A stretch of 64,000 bases of DNA from Nocardia harenae NBRC 108248 (GTDB taxonomy: Bacteria > Actinomycetota > Actinomycetes > Mycobacteriales > Mycobacteriaceae): contig NZ_BDBH01000001.1 in the NCBI RefSeq assembly GCF_001612885.1, forward strand, positions 248,001 to 312,000, read 5' to 3'. The notes under the pieces are model-generated. The model made no database searches and had not been told where the DNA came from. It saw nothing but the letters and a program-made list of their open reading frames with translations. This document shows positions 51,611 through 61,351 of the stretch, in pieces. The position numbers were made by a program, and so were the translations under genes. Position 1 is the first letter of the stretch. Each line of letters opens with the position of its first letter.

Positions 51611-51925
51611 TCAGGCGAAGCCGTGGTCGTGGTCCATCGCCACGAGTTCGTTCGCCGCCTTGTTCTGCGCGTCGGAGAAGTTGCCGAAGGAGGTGGCCAT
51701 GTTCCCGGAGCCGTCGATCAGAGCGGTGCGGGCAGCGGCGTACCCGTTGCCGTCGCTGCCGTTCAGGAACTGGTTGCCGACGGCGTCGTCGCCCCATGGC
51801 GCGCCGCGGCCCTCGATGGTGGCGGTCAGCGTGGTGACCACCTCGTTGATCCGGTCCCGCACCCGGTCGGTGGTGGTCGCCGCGAACCGCAGGCGGTCCA
51901 CGTACACCTCGAGCCTGTCACCCAT
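51611..51925 (-). CDS. WXG100-family protein, first gene of the giant-effector operon
   Basis: A 104-residue WXG100-like protein. Helix 1 (YVDRLRFAATTTDRVRDRINEVV) is followed by the turn GAPWGDDAVGNQFL, where W-G-D takes the WXG position, and helix 2 (RTALIDGSGNMATSFGNF). In mycobacteria CpnT is preceded by a pair of WXG100 genes; here a single WXG100 gene plus a YbaB-like gene take that place. It would form the export complex with the giant protein's N-terminal domain. ATG 51925 starts the conserved helix. Confidence 0.8.
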   Translation of the reverse strand: MGDRLEVYVDRLRFAATTTDRVRDRINEVVTTLTATIEGRGAPWGDDAVGNQFLNGSDGNGYAAARTALIDGSGNMATSFGNFSDAQNKAANELVAMDHDHGFA

Positions 51926-52245
51926 GTCGTCGCTCCCTCCGCTGCCTCCGCCGGTCCCCCGACCCCGGCACGGCAACCTGTGTGTTCGCAAGGGTGGCAG
52001 CAGGATGCGGCCCGTTCGTGGATTCGCAGTGAACGCAGAGTGAAGCGGCCCCGGTCGGCCGCGTCGGCTCGGGCCGCCCCCGACACCGAGGTCCGCGTGA
52101 ATCCGGACGGCCCGCGAGACTGTCGACAGACCGACCGGTCCGGGATCCGAGAAGGCGACGGCGGCCTGCCGTTTGTGGCAGACTCGTCGCACAATCGTCG
52201 GCGAAAGGCGGAGTCGGCCGTGAATGCGCGGGATTCGGCGGAACC
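51926..52245. other. 320-bp divergent promoter region
   Basis: This gap separates the WXG100/giant operon (minus) from the TPR gene (plus), so it must hold both promoters. I see no convincing -35/-10 pair on either strand, no strong palindrome and no RNA-gene signature. Short frames crossing it are extensions of neighbours or shadows. Confidence 0.4.
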
Positions 52246-53739
52246 GTGGATCTGACCGTCCTGGAGAACCGGGTCGTGTCGGACCGCAGGGCCGCCGTCG
52301 ACCGCTCCGCCGATGCCGAGCTGCAACTCGCCACCTCGCTCTGCGAGCTGGCCAAGGCACTGGTCGCGACCCGTGCCGACGGCCCGCGCGACCGTACCGC
52401 CGAGGCGCTCGAACCCTCCCAGCAGGCCGTGGAGATCCGGCTGCACTGGTTCACCGCGGGGCTGGTCACGGCGCGGCTGGCCGGCGAGATCCAGGACGCG
52501 CTGCGAATTTTCGACCAGGCCGCGCGGGCGGTCGGGCACCGCGAGCTGGCCACCACCACGATTCGCCGGGCCTGCGAGGCGTACCGGCGGGTGGCGCGCA
52601 CCCACCCACACGGCGCCGCCATGTGCGCCGACGCGCTCGCCAAGTGCGGTGTCTGGCTGCTCCGGCTGGACCCGGGGAGCGCCGTCGCCGCCACCGAGGA
52701 CGCGGCCGCGATCCGCGGCAGGCTCTTCGCCGCCGACCCCACGCTGGCGAGCAAGTACCTGGCCTCGCTGAACACCCTGCTGCGCACACTCACCATCGGC
52801 AGGCAGCGCAAGCAGGCGCTCTCCATGTACCGGGAGCGCTACTCCGCCTGGACCACCACCGAGATGACCCAGCAGCTGCGCGAACTCAAGATCGCGGAGC
52901 TGGATCTCACCGGCAAGGCGCTCGCGGCGCTGACCAAGCTGGACTGCCGCACGCTGCAGGGCGCGGGGCGCCTCACCCAGCAGCAGATCCTGTACCAGAG
53001 CGCAGGCGACCTGGCGACGATCGAGGAGATCAACTGGAAGCTGGCGCTGGTCGGGCTGAAACCGCTGGCCGCAGGGGCACTTCCCGATCCGCCGGCCCGG
53101 CCGATGGAGATCGCCACCAGCTTCGGCGCGCTGAGCGTACGCTGCTCCGCGCCGGACGCGGTGGCCCAGGTGCGCAACGCCGTGCTGGCCGCCTACGAGG
53201 CGGACGGCGCGCGCCGGGTGCAGAGCTCCAATTACCTCGGGGTGCACGAGAAGCACTGGGCGGTGCCCGCGCCGAAGCTGAACGAGGAGGCCACGCTCGG
53301 CGACGACGTGGTGCTGGTCGAGCGCACCTCCGGCTCCTGGGTCGCGGTCAGGAGCCTGGCCTGGGAGGTCGCCCCGACCGGGCGGCACCCGCTGGCGCTG
53401 CGGCTCGCCGAGCGCTGGCCGGTGGTCAGCGTGACCGCGACCGAGCAGATGTCCTACGAGCTGTGCTGGTACGAGGAGGGCGCGCCGACCCAGTACGCCG
53501 CGCTCGGCCGCCCGGCCGGCGCCGTCACCCTGGACATCCCGCTGGCGCCCCTGGATTTCGCGGTGCTCGCCGACTACGGCGCCGACTACGCCTCGGAGAC
53601 CCAGGTGCGCGCCGCCTTCGGCAACACCGCCATGTTCGCCAAGCTGACCGAGCTGCCGAGCAGCGGGATCCGGCAGGCCGCGGAGGCGCGGGCGCTGGCC
53701 GAGTACGGCGAGGACGTGCTGTTCTTCCGCTCCGCGTGA
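52246..53739 (+). CDS. TPR-like helical repeat protein of unknown function
   Basis: A 497-residue protein starting at GTG 52246 after GGCGGA. Residues 1-280 are helical repeats resembling tetratricopeptides: [44 protein letters not shown] and [11 protein letters not shown]. The second part is mixed alpha/beta with [35 protein letters not shown] and [21 protein letters not shown] do not recognise this domain. There is no signal peptide or membrane segment. It is divergent from the giant-effector operon and 13 bp before dtd on the same strand. A regulatory or adaptor role is possible but not shown. Confidence 0.55.
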   Translation: MDLTVLENRVVSDRRAAVDRSADAELQLATSLCELAKALVATRADGPRDRTAEALEPSQQAVEIRLHWFTAGLVTARLAGEIQDALRIFDQAARAVGHRELATTTIRRACEAYRRVARTHPHGAAMCADALAKCGVWLLRLDPGSAVAATEDAAAIRGRLFAADPTLASKYLASLNTLLRTLTIGRQRKQALSMYRERYSAWTTTEMTQQLRELKIAELDLTGKALAALTKLDCRTLQGAGRLTQQQILYQSAGDLATIEEINWKLALVGLKPLAAGALPDPPARPMEIATSFGALSVRCSAPDAVAQVRNAVLAAYEADGARRVQSSNYLGVHEKHWAVPAPKLNEEATLGDDVVLVERTSGSWVAVRSLAWEVAPTGRHPLALRLAERWPVVSVTATEQMSYELCWYEEGAPTQYAALGRPAGAVTLDIPLAPLDFAVLADYGADYASETQVRAAFGNTAMFAKLTELPSSGIRQAAEARALAEYGEDVLFFRSA

Positions 53740-53752
53740 CACGATCACCCGC

Positions 53753-54184
53753 ATGCGAATCCTGGTGCAGCGGGTGACCAGTGCGGCCGTGACGGTGGAC
53801 GGCGAGACCGTCGGCCGGATCGCCCCCCACCCGCAGGGGCTGGTCGCCCTGGTCGGGGTCGCCAACGGCGATACCGGCGGCGACGCGGAGGCGCTGGCCG
53901 CCAAGCTCTGGCGGCTGCGCATCCTCACCGGCGAGCGCTCCGCCGCCGACGTCGGCGCACCCATCCTGGTGATCAGTCAGTTCACGCTGTACGCCGACAC
54001 CGCGAAGGGCAGGCGCCCCTCCTGGGCCGCCGCCGCGCCGGGCCCGGTCGCCGAGCCGCTGGTCGAGGCCTTCGCGGCCGCGCTGCGCGGCCTCGGCGCC
54101 ACCGTCGCGACCGGCCGCTTCGGCGCGCACATGCGGGTCGAGCTGGTCAACGACGGTCCGGTGACGCTGCTGCTGGAGAGCTGA
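53753..54184 (+). CDS. dtd: D-aminoacyl-tRNA deacylase
   Basis: A 143-residue deacylase that removes D-amino acids (and Gly from tRNA-Ala) wrongly attached to tRNA. Both signature motifs are intact: SQFTLYAD at residues 75-82 and NDGPVT at 133-138, the latter with the cis Gly-Pro that gives D-selectivity. The start [11 protein letters not shown] is family-typical. Size equals the family norm, with only Leu rather than Phe after NDGPVT. It is a housekeeping gene in an otherwise ESX neighbourhood and ends one base before the convergent EspG stop, with no visible terminator. Confidence 0.95.
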   Translation: MRILVQRVTSAAVTVDGETVGRIAPHPQGLVALVGVANGDTGGDAEALAAKLWRLRILTGERSAADVGAPILVISQFTLYADTAKGRRPSWAAAAPGPVAEPLVEAFAAALRGLGATVATGRFGAHMRVELVNDGPVTLLLES

Positions 54185-54185
54185 G

Positions 54186-54980
54186 TCAGCCCGCTTCCCA
54201 GTGCGAATCGGCGCGGTCGCGCATCCGCTCCACCGCGGCGTCGATCAGCGCGACCAGCCTGCGGGTGCCGATCCCCATCGCGGTCGGCGCCCGGTCGAGC
54301 ACGATGACGTAGCGGCCGTCGTCCGGCAGGTCCCGCCACAGCATGGCCTGCTCCAGGATGCCGCGCGGGCCGAACGCCGAGTAGCCCTGGTGCACTGTGA
54401 TCGCCCCGGTCAGCTCGGCGGGGAGCGCGAAGAACTTGGCGCTGCGGTCCGCGGGGCTGTCCTGGTTCGGCATGGTCACCCGCGAGTCCGGCACCGACCG
54501 GAACCGCTCGTGGTCGTCGACCTGGTCGGTGAGGATCGGGATGGAGCCGAGCCGCCCGGCCTGTCGCTCGGGCAGGATCCGGACCACGGCCTCGGCGATC
54601 CCGTGCGGCCCGCACTCCTCGATGGTGAACCCCCCGCTGTGCCAGACGGTCTCCCCCGGCAGCTGCCGCAGCAGGTAGCCGTGGGTCGCCGAGCGCACGG
54701 CCCGCGCCCGCACCCGTTTCGCCGGGTTCTGCGTGTCGTGGTCGCACCAGCCGAGCACCACCACGTACGCCTCCGGCCGGTGCATGGCTACGAAGACGTC
54801 GCGGAGGCAGTCGTCGACCTCGGGCCGCATCCGGTCCCAGACCTCGAGTTTCTCGCGCTCGTAGTCGCTGAGCTTGCGGGTGCGGCTGATGAAGCTGAAC
54901 GGCCGCGGGAGGTCGCTGCGGTTGATCCGCTCCCACAGCACCGCGAACTCGAGATCGGTGAGATCCCAGCTCCGGTTCAC
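54186..54980 (-). CDS. EspG-family chaperone, third copy
   Basis: A 264-residue EspG-type protein. It begins NRSWDLTDLEFAVLWERI, parallel to SRSWELSPLEFIALWAGRG in the copy at 22867, and shares LTGAITVHQGYSAFGPRGI and LWRDLPDDGRYVIVL near its C-terminus. The middle part differs more, as expected if each copy recognises a different substrate. GTG 54980 overlaps the stop of the Gly-rich substrate gene by four bases, so expression is coupled: this is a chaperone with its cognate cargo. It converges on dtd. Confidence 0.8.
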   Translation of the reverse strand: MNRSWDLTDLEFAVLWERINRSDLPRPFSFISRTRKLSDYEREKLEVWDRMRPEVDDCLRDVFVAMHRPEAYVVVLGWCDHDTQNPAKRVRARAVRSATHGYLLRQLPGETVWHSGGFTIEECGPHGIAEAVVRILPERQAGRLGSIPILTDQVDDHERFRSVPDSRVTMPNQDSPADRSAKFFALPAELTGAITVHQGYSAFGPRGILEQAMLWRDLPDDGRYVIVLDRAPTAMGIGTRRLVALIDAAVERMRDRADSHWEAG

Positions 54981-57037
54981 GAATTCGCCCCGGGACGGGC
55001 CGCGGCGGGCAGCCCGAGGGTGAAGGCGACATCCGCCGCGTCGTCTTCGCCGTCCGGCCCCACCGGCACGCCGGGCCGCAGCACCTCGTCCCGCTCCCCG
55101 GCCCCGGCCGCGCGCAGCAGCCCGGCGGGCCCACCGCCCTCGTCGTTCCCGGCGGCGAAGGACAGCGCGAACGGCTTGTCCACGACCTCACCCGGAACCC
55201 CGGCGCCCCACTGCGCGGCAGCGAACGGCGTGCCGGGCAGGGCGGGCCCCGGCACCGACGCGCGGCCGGCGATCGCTTCGTCCGGATGCGGCAGGTTCAG
55301 CAGGTCGTAGAGGTCACGCGCACCGAGGATGTCGGCCACGCTCTTGCCCGCCAGGATCTCCGCGACGTCACGGCCGCCGAGCACCTCGGTGAGGTCCTTT
55401 CCGGCCAGCAGATCGGCGAGCGCCGAGCCGTCGAAGACCCGGCCGAGCAGCGTCTGCACCTCGCTCGGCAACCCGCCAAGCAGCTCCTGCAGGGTGGGCA
55501 GCGCGGGCAACCCGCCGTGCTGCGCGAGCTGCGCGAGGACCGGGGCCAGCCCCTGCACGCCCTGCGAGAGCGAGGTGAGCAGCGGGTTCAGCAGCCCCAT
55601 CAGCGCCTGCATGCCCTGCGAAGCACCGCTGCCCTGCCCGCCGCCGCCCTGTCCACCGCTGCCGAGCCCGGCGCCGAGCTGGCCGAGGCCCGGCTGGCCG
55701 CCCGCCCCCGGCTGGCCGAGGTCCGCGAGACTGCCGAGCGCGCCGGGCGATCCGCCCTGCCCGGCCCCGCCGGACTGCCCGCCCTGCCCGGCCCCGGAGC
55801 CCAACCCCGCCGCCTGCCCGGCGGCCGCCTGCGCCTCGCCGGCGTACTGCTCGCTCGCCGCCTGCAGTTCGTCCGCGTACGGGCTCTGCTGCGGCTGGCC
55901 GCCAGTCGGGTTCGAGGTACCTGACCCGCCCGCCCCGGAGCCGCCGCCCGAGCCCGACCCGCCACCGGAACCACTACCCCCGCCGGAGCCACTGCCCCCG
56001 CCGCCGGTTCCGCCCCCGCCGTTCCCGCCACCCCCGCCGGTACCCCCGCCGCTGTCGCCGGGCGGGACGGCGGGCTGTGCGGGCGGCGGCAGCGTCACCG
56101 GCATCTCCGGGAACGCCCGGCAGCTGGCGTCCAGCCCGGCGTTGTAGACCTCGTTGAACCGCCGCTGATACTCCTGCAGGTCGCACCCCGCGTCGTGGAG
56201 GTTGTCCGGCATCTCGAGCTTTGTCGCCTGCAGCCACTGCGAGACGTAGACCAGATTCGTGTAGACGAGATTCGCGGTACTGCCGAGGGTCCGCATCGAG
56301 GCGCCGCAGCCGTGCACGGCCTGGACGGCGCTCTCGGCCCCGTACCCCTCCCAGGAGCCCTCGACGAGCCGGGCGATGTTCCGCTCGAACTCCGAGGCCT
56401 CGCGCTCGAGCTTCTCGTAGACGTACTGCCAGCCCTCGGCGGCATTGGCGGCGCGCTCGGGTGCGATGCTGAAGTGCAGGGCGACCAGTTCCTCCGGCGA
56501 GAGCGCCGTGTGGTTCTCCCGGTAGTCCCGGTAGCCCTCCATGGTCAGGATTCCGGTCGCGAGGAACTGGCTCGGCACCTGCGGCCGGTCGGTCTCCCTG
56601 TCGTATTCGACGGGCGGGCTGAACTGTTCCGGATGGAAGTCCCCGTAATCGGCGGCGGCCGGGTCCGAGCTGACCGCGTTCAGCGCTCCGAGGTGGTCCC
56701 TCGAAGTCTCGTCGGCCTCCGCGTAGGTGTTGCCCGCGGCGATGAAGGTCTCGGTCAGATCCTGGAGCAGGGTGATGTGCTCGTCCAGCCTGCCGTTGAA
56801 CTGCAACGCCTTGTCGCTGAACCAGCGTGGCAGCAGCGCTCCGCTCGGCAGCGGTTCCGGCGCGAAACGTCCGATCGTGCTGTAGGTGGTCTCGCCGAGC
56901 AGCTCTTTGAGCGCACGCAGCTGCTCGATCGCGTCCTCACACGCCAGTGCGCAGTAGACCGCGATCTCAGTCTCGATCTTGACGTGCCCCTGCCCGGCCT
57001 GCCGCCGATGCTCGGAAAACGGGCTGGTGTACCCCAT
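54977..57037 (-). CDS. Large Gly-rich PPE/EspB-like ESX substrate, second copy
   Basis: A 686-residue paralogue of the protein at 23651. Helical region 1 has RLDEHITLLQDLTETFIAAG. Region 2 has MEGYRDYRENHTALS, then VEGSWEGYGAESAVQAVHG with a W-E-G turn, then YVSQWLQATKLEMPD. A Pro/Gly/Ser linker of GSGSGGG-type repeats leads to an Ala/Gly/Gln-rich region and a C-terminal segment with short L-A-G-K-[DS] repeats (LLAGKDLTEVLGG, ILAGKSVADILG). It ends DVAFTLGLPA. GAGGAG precedes ATG 57037. With its coupled EspG it forms a self-contained export module. Confidence 0.65.
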   Translation of the reverse strand: MGYTSPFSEHRRQAGQGHVKIETEIAVYCALACEDAIEQLRALKELLGETTYSTIGRFAPEPLPSGALLPRWFSDKALQFNGRLDEHITLLQDLTETFIAAGNTYAEADETSRDHLGALNAVSSDPAAADYGDFHPEQFSPPVEYDRETDRPQVPSQFLATGILTMEGYRDYRENHTALSPEELVALHFSIAPERAANAAEGWQYVYEKLEREASEFERNIARLVEGSWEGYGAESAVQAVHGCGASMRTLGSTANLVYTNLVYVSQWLQATKLEMPDNLHDAGCDLQEYQRRFNEVYNAGLDASCRAFPEMPVTLPPPAQPAVPPGDSGGGTGGGGGNGGGGTGGGGSGSGGGSGSGGGSGSGGGSGAGGSGTSNPTGGQPQQSPYADELQAASEQYAGEAQAAAGQAAGLGSGAGQGGQSGGAGQGGSPGALGSLADLGQPGAGGQPGLGQLGAGLGSGGQGGGGQGSGASQGMQALMGLLNPLLTSLSQGVQGLAPVLAQLAQHGGLPALPTLQELLGGLPSEVQTLLGRVFDGSALADLLAGKDLTEVLGGRDVAEILAGKSVADILGARDLYDLLNLPHPDEAIAGRASVPGPALPGTPFAAAQWGAGVPGEVVDKPFALSFAAGNDEGGGPAGLLRAAGAGERDEVLRPGVPVGPDGEDDAADVAFTLGLPAAARPGANS

Positions 57038-57145
57038 GAGAACGCTCCTCGACGCTCGCGACCGCAGACGGCACTCCCCGTGACCCGCCTGCCGACAGGC
57101 GAGTGTAGGCCAGTCCGGTGAACGTCGCGGTTCGCGGGGCCCCGG

Positions 57146-57946
57146 CTATTCGGGGCGCGGGGTGAGGATCCGCGGGCCGTCCTCGGTCACCGCGACGGTG
57201 TGCTCCCAGTGCGCGGCCCGGCTGCCGTCGCTGGTCACGACGGTCCAATCGTCGCCGAGCACGGTGGTCTCGGTGGTGCCGAGCGTGAGCATGGGCTCGA
57301 TGGCGAGCACCGAGCCGACCACCAGCCGCGGGCCGCGGCCCGGCTCGCCCTCGTTCGGCAGGAACGGGTCGAGGTGCATCTCCCGGCCGATGCCGTGCCC
57401 GCCGTAGCCGTCGACGATGCCGTACTCGCGGCCGTGCGCGGCCTCGGCGGCACGGGTGCCGAGTTCGATGGCGTGCGAGACGTCGGTGAGCCGGTTCTCC
57501 GGCAGCATGGCCGCGATCCCGGCCTCCATGGAGAGCCTGGTGGCCACACTGAGCAGCGCGTCCGCCTCGATGACGGCGCCGATGCCGAAGGTGAACGCGG
57601 AGTCGCCGTGCCAGCCGTCCAGGATGGCGCCGCAGTCGATGGAGACCAGGTCGCCCTCGGCGAGGATCTCCTCGGCGATCGGGATGCCGTGCACCACGCG
57701 GTCGTTCACCGACGAGCAGATGGAGCCGGGGAAGCCGTGGTAGCCCTTGAACGAGGGCACCGCCCCCGCCTCCCGGATCACCTGCTCGGCGACGGCGTCC
57801 AGCTCCAGGGTGGAGACCCCGGGCTTGGCGGCCTCGCGCACCGCGACCAGCGCCCGCCCGACGACGGCGCCCGCCGCGGCCATGGCGTCCAGCTCACCCG
57901 CCGTCCGGAAGGGGACGACCTTCTTGCTCTTGCGGCCGAAGACCAT
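57146..57946 (-). CDS. map: Methionine aminopeptidase, type I
   Basis: A 266-residue enzyme removing the initiator Met from nascent proteins. All five metal ligands are present: Asp104, Asp115, His184, Glu217 and Glu248. Characteristic segments are [11 protein letters not shown] near 79-89 and [12 protein letters not shown] near 180-191. Its ATG shares one base with the adk stop (TGATG), so it is coupled in the secY-adk-map unit. A weak six-bp hairpin (57086-57101) and 108 bp separate it from the ESX substrate gene downstream. Confidence 0.97.
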   Translation of the reverse strand: MVFGRKSKKVVPFRTAGELDAMAAAGAVVGRALVAVREAAKPGVSTLELDAVAEQVIREAGAVPSFKGYHGFPGSICSSVNDRVVHGIPIAEEILAEGDLVSIDCGAILDGWHGDSAFTFGIGAVIEADALLSVATRLSMEAGIAAMLPENRLTDVSHAIELGTRAAEAAHGREYGIVDGYGGHGIGREMHLDPFLPNEGEPGRGPRLVVGSVLAIEPMLTLGTTETTVLGDDWTVVTSDGSRAAHWEHTVAVTEDGPRILTPRPE

Positions 57947-58491
57947 CAGTGGCCGAGGGCGCGCAGCGCGCGGGCGTTCACGTCGTCCACGTCGCCGACG
58001 CCGTCCACGGTCACCACGAGGCCGTCGTAGTGCTGCAGCAGCGGCTCGGTCTCCTCGCGGTAGACCCGGAGCCGGTTGCGGATGACGTCCTCGTTGTCGT
58101 CGCTGCGGCCGCGGGCCAGCATGCGCTGCACGACGGTCTCCTCGGAGACCACGAAGCAGAGCACCGCGTCGAGCCTGGAGTCCAGCTCGCGCAGGATCTT
58201 CTCCAGCGCGTCGGCCTGGTCGACGGTGCGCGGGTAGCCGTCGAGCACGAAGCCGTTGGCGGCGTCCGGCTCGGCGACCCGCGCCTCGACCATGCGGTTG
58301 GTCACGTCGCTCGGCACCAGGTCGCCTGCGTCCATGTACTTCTGCGCCTCGCGGCCGAGCGGGGTCTGCTGACCAATGTTGGCGCGGAACAGATCCCCGG
58401 TGGAGATGTGCGGAACGCCCAGCTTCTCGGACAGCAGGACGGCCTGAGTGCCCTTGCCGGCACCCGGCGGACCGAGCAGTACAACTCTCAC
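57946..58491 (-). CDS. adk: Adenylate kinase, short form
   Basis: A 181-residue enzyme interconverting ATP + AMP and 2 ADP. The P-loop is GPPGAGKGT at residues 7-15. [24 protein letters not shown] and [19 protein letters not shown] provide the AMP-binding and lid regions. It is the short actinobacterial form lacking the zinc-finger LID insertion. Start is GTG 58491, overlapping the secY stop as GTGA. The order secY-adk-map is conserved in actinobacteria. Confidence 0.97.
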   Translation of the reverse strand: MRVVLLGPPGAGKGTQAVLLSEKLGVPHISTGDLFRANIGQQTPLGREAQKYMDAGDLVPSDVTNRMVEARVAEPDAANGFVLDGYPRTVDQADALEKILRELDSRLDAVLCFVVSEETVVQRMLARGRSDDNEDVIRNRLRVYREETEPLLQHYDGLVVTVDGVGDVDDVNARALRALGH

Positions 58492-59816
58492 TTCAGGAAC
58501 CCTTCGTAATTGCGATTCATCAGCTGGCTCTCGATCTGCTTCACCGTGTCGAGACCGACGCTCACCATGATGAGCACCGCGGTACCGCCGAACGGGAGGT
58601 TCTGCATGGCGCTACCACCGGAGTTGCCGATTTCCAGGAAGAGGTTGGGCAGCACGGCGACCAGACCCAGATAGATCGAGCCGGGGAGGGTGATCCGGCT
58701 CAGGACGAACTGGAGGTAATCGGCGGTCGGCTTGCCCGGACGGTAGCCGGGGATGAAACCGCCGTACTTCTTCATCTCGTCGGCGCGCTCCTCCGGGTTG
58801 AAGGTGATGGCCACATAGAAGTAGGTGAAGAAGACGATCAGCCCGAAGTAGATCGCGATGTAGACCGGACTACTGGGGTTCACCAGGTATTTCTGGATGA
58901 TCTCCTGCCACCAGCTCGGCTCGGTCGCGGTGGTCGAACCCGTGAGCTGAGCGATGAGGTTGGGGAGGTAGAGCAGCGATGAGGCGAAGATCACCGGGAT
59001 CACACCCGCCTGGTTGACCTTGAGCGGCAGGTAGGTGGAGGAGCCGCCGTACATCTTGCGGCCGACAACCCGCTTCGCGTACTGCACCGGAATCCGGCGC
59101 TGGCCCTGCTCGACGAAGATCACCGCGATGATGATGAGCAGCGCGGCGACGCAGACCAGGGTGAACACGATACCGCCGCGGCTGTCCAGGATGCCCTTGC
59201 CCTCGGACGGGATGCGGGCGGCGATGCCCGCGAAGATCAGCAGCGACATGCCGTTGCCGACGCCGCGCTCGGTGATCTGCTCACCGAACCACATCACCAG
59301 CGCGGCACCCGCCGTCATCACGACGACGATGGTGATCATGCCGAAGATGCCGGTGTCGGCCAGAATGTCCTGCTGGCAGCCCTGCAGCAGCTGCCCCCGC
59401 GCCGCCAGCGCCACCAGGCCGGTGGCCTGGAGGATCGCGAGCGCGATGGAGAGGTAGCGGGTGTACTGGGTCAGCTTGGTCTGCCCGGACTGCCCCTCCT
59501 TGCGCAATTCCTCGAAACGCGGAATCACGACCTGGAGGAGCTGGATGATGATGCTCGCCGTGATGTACGGCATGATGCCGATCGCGAACACCGACAGCTG
59601 CAGCAGCGCGCCGCCGGAGAACAGGTTGATCAGCTGGTAGATACCCGCGTTGTCACCGCCGGAGACCAGGTCGATACATTCCTGCACCGCCCGGTAGTCG
59701 ACGCCCGGAGACGGCAGCGCGGCGCCGACCCGGTACAGCGCGATCAGCCCCAGCGTGAAGAGAATCTTCCGCCGCAAGTCCGGAGTCCGGAAGGCCGATA
59801 CGAAGGCGGAAAGCAC
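58488..59816 (-). CDS. secY: Preprotein translocase subunit SecY
   Basis: A 442-residue channel subunit of the Sec translocon with ten transmembrane helices. Typical pieces are [22 protein letters not shown] at the N-terminus, the plug and lateral-gate region with [48 protein letters not shown], and cytoplasmic loops [16 protein letters not shown] and [19 protein letters not shown] segments. GTG 59816 is preferred to the upstream ATG because it gives the conserved start [21 protein letters not shown] ends only four bases before it. A terminator at 59927 separates it from rplO, so it needs its own promoter. Confidence 0.95.
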   Translation of the reverse strand: MLSAFVSAFRTPDLRRKILFTLGLIALYRVGAALPSPGVDYRAVQECIDLVSGGDNAGIYQLINLFSGGALLQLSVFAIGIMPYITASIIIQLLQVVIPRFEELRKEGQSGQTKLTQYTRYLSIALAILQATGLVALAARGQLLQGCQQDILADTGIFGMITIVVVMTAGAALVMWFGEQITERGVGNGMSLLIFAGIAARIPSEGKGILDSRGGIVFTLVCVAALLIIIAVIFVEQGQRRIPVQYAKRVVGRKMYGGSSTYLPLKVNQAGVIPVIFASSLLYLPNLIAQLTGSTTATEPSWWQEIIQKYLVNPSSPVYIAIYFGLIVFFTYFYVAITFNPEERADEMKKYGGFIPGYRPGKPTADYLQFVLSRITLPGSIYLGLVAVLPNLFLEIGNSGGSAMQNLPFGGTAVLIMVSVGLDTVKQIESQLMNRNYEGFLK

Positions 59817-59926
59817 AGATCCTCCTGGCGAACGACACGGTTGTGCCATGGATATTCCAGCGGTGTCCTACAGCGGAGACGCCGAGCCCCATGACGGCTT
59901 TGGCAGACAACTACTGAACTCTAACA

Positions 59927-59963
59927 GTGGCACCGGACGAGCCATTCACTCGTCCGGTGCCAC
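59927..59963. terminator. Strong hairpin between rplO and secY
   Basis: A perfect 15-bp stem (GTGGCACCGGACGAG at 59927-59941 with its complement at 59949-59963) closes on a 7-nt loop. Reading the minus strand, it follows the rplO stop by 18 bases and is trailed by TGTTAGAGTT, moderately U-rich. It should end the ribosomal-protein transcript before secY. Confidence 0.85.
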
Positions 59964-59981
59964 CGGGGTGCAGAGCGAGCG

Positions 59982-60425
59982 TCAGCCCAGTTCGGTGACC
60001 GAGCCGCCGGCCGCGGTGATCTTCTCCTTGGCGGAGCCGGTCACCTTGTCGGCGGTGACCTGCACGGCCACCGAGATCTCCCCGTCGCCGAGGACCTTGA
60101 CCAGCTGCTTCTTGCGGACCGCGCCCGCCGCCACCAGCTCGTCCTTACCGATCTCGCCGCCATCGGGGAAGAGTTCGGCGATCCGGCCCACATTCACGAC
60201 CTGGTACTCGGTGCGGAACGGGTTGGTGAAGCCCTTGAGCTTCGGCAGCCGCATGTGGATCGGCATCTGGCCGCCCTCGAACGCCGCGGGGACGTTCTTG
60301 CGCGCCTTGGTGCCCTTGGTGCCGCGGCCCGCGGTCTTGCCCTTCGAGCCCTCGCCGCGACCGACGCGGGTCTTGGCGGTCTTCTCACCCGGCGCGGGGC
60401 GCAGGTGATGCAGTTTGATGGTCAT
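59982..60425 (-). CDS. rplO: 50S ribosomal protein L15
   Basis: A 147-residue large-subunit protein. Signatures are [10 protein letters not shown] at the start, the basic Gly-rich stretch [17 protein letters not shown] and [19 protein letters not shown]15 binds 23S rRNA late in assembly. ATG 60425 overlaps the rpmD stop (ATGA). It is the last gene of this ribosomal transcript, ended by the hairpin at 59927. Confidence 0.97.
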   Translation of the reverse strand: MTIKLHHLRPAPGEKTAKTRVGRGEGSKGKTAGRGTKGTKARKNVPAAFEGGQMPIHMRLPKLKGFTNPFRTEYQVVNVGRIAELFPDGGEIGKDELVAAGAVRKKQLVKVLGDGEISVAVQVTADKVTGSAKEKITAAGGSVTELG

Positions 60426-60616
60426 CGCGAGCCCTCCTCGACTTCCTCGACCGTCACGAGGTGGCGCACGACATTGATCAGACCGCGGTTCTCCGGGCTG
60501 TCCGGGCGGACCACCGACTTGCGGATGCCGCGCAGGCCGAGGGTGCGCAGGCTGTCGCGCTGGTTCTGCTTGGACCCGATCGACGACTTGATCTGGGTCA
60601 CCTTGAGATCTGCCAT
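60422..60616 (-). CDS. rpmD: 50S ribosomal protein L30
   Basis: A 64-residue ribosomal protein: [19 protein letters not shown] followed by [22 protein letters not shown], the canonical L30 core, and an acidic end. Length is normal for bacterial L30. Its start shares a base with the rpsE stop (TAATG) and its stop overlaps the rplO start, so three genes are translationally coupled. Confidence 0.96.
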   Translation of the reverse strand: MADLKVTQIKSSIGSKQNQRDSLRTLGLRGIRKSVVRPDSPENRGLINVVRHLVTVEEVEEGSR

Positions 60617-61281
60617 TACCTGGCACCTCCCGTCGCTGCTTGGGCGCGCGCACGCAGCATGCCCGCGGGGGCGACGTCCTCCAGCGGCAGGCCACGACGG
60701 GCCGCGACCTCTTCGGGGCGCTGCAGCTGCTTGAGGGCCTCGACCGTCGCGTGCACGACGTTGATCGCGTTGTCGCTGCCGAGCGACTTCGCCAGGATGT
60801 CGTGGATGCCGGCGCACTCCAGCACGGCGCGCGCGGCGCCACCGGCGATCACACCGGTACCAGGGGAGGCCGGGCGCAGCATGACCACACCGGCCGCCGC
60901 CTCGCCCTGCACCGGGTGCACGATGGTCGAGCCGATCATCGGGACGCGGAAGAAGCCCTTGCGCGCCTCCTCGACACCCTTCTGGATGGCCGCGGGAACT
61001 TCCTTGGCCTTGCCGTAGCCGACGCCGACCAGGCCGTTGCCGTCGCCGACGATGACCAGCGCGGTGAAGCTGAAGCGCCGGCCACCCTTCACGACCTTGG
61101 AGACGCGGTTGATCGCGACGACCCGCTCGAGCTGGTTCTTCTCGGCGGCATTATCCCGCCGATCGCCGCCGCGGCGGTCGTTGCCGCCGCCCCTGCGGTT
61201 GTCGCGCCCGCCCTCGGGGCCACCACTGCTGTTCTGTCCGGCGGGTCCGTTTCCGCCGTCACGCCGCTGACGTCCCGGCAT
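60616..61281 (-). CDS. rpsE: 30S ribosomal protein S5
   Basis: A 221-residue small-subunit protein involved in translational accuracy and mRNA unwinding. After a Gly/Arg/Asn-rich N-terminal extension (about 50 residues, typical of actinobacteria) come [20 protein letters not shown], the conserved [19 protein letters not shown] and [22 protein letters not shown] 61281 begins PGRQRRDGG; the longer frame has no support. Seventy bp separate it from rplR. Confidence 0.96.
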   Translation of the reverse strand: MPGRQRRDGGNGPAGQNSSGGPEGGRDNRRGGGNDRRGGDRRDNAAEKNQLERVVAINRVSKVVKGGRRFSFTALVIVGDGNGLVGVGYGKAKEVPAAIQKGVEEARKGFFRVPMIGSTIVHPVQGEAAAGVVMLRPASPGTGVIAGGAARAVLECAGIHDILAKSLGSDNAINVVHATVEALKQLQRPEEVAARRGLPLEDVAPAGMLRARAQAATGGAR

Positions 61282-61351
61282 CAGACGTTCCTTCCGTTGA
61301 CGATATCGAATTTGGAGCTGTGCTGAATGTTCGCTCCGCAAGCTCCGCTCA

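Noticed and set aside
57086..57101. Terminator after map
   Set aside because: CGCCTG/CAGGCG gives only a six-bp stem with no U-tract; noted in the map entry but not called.
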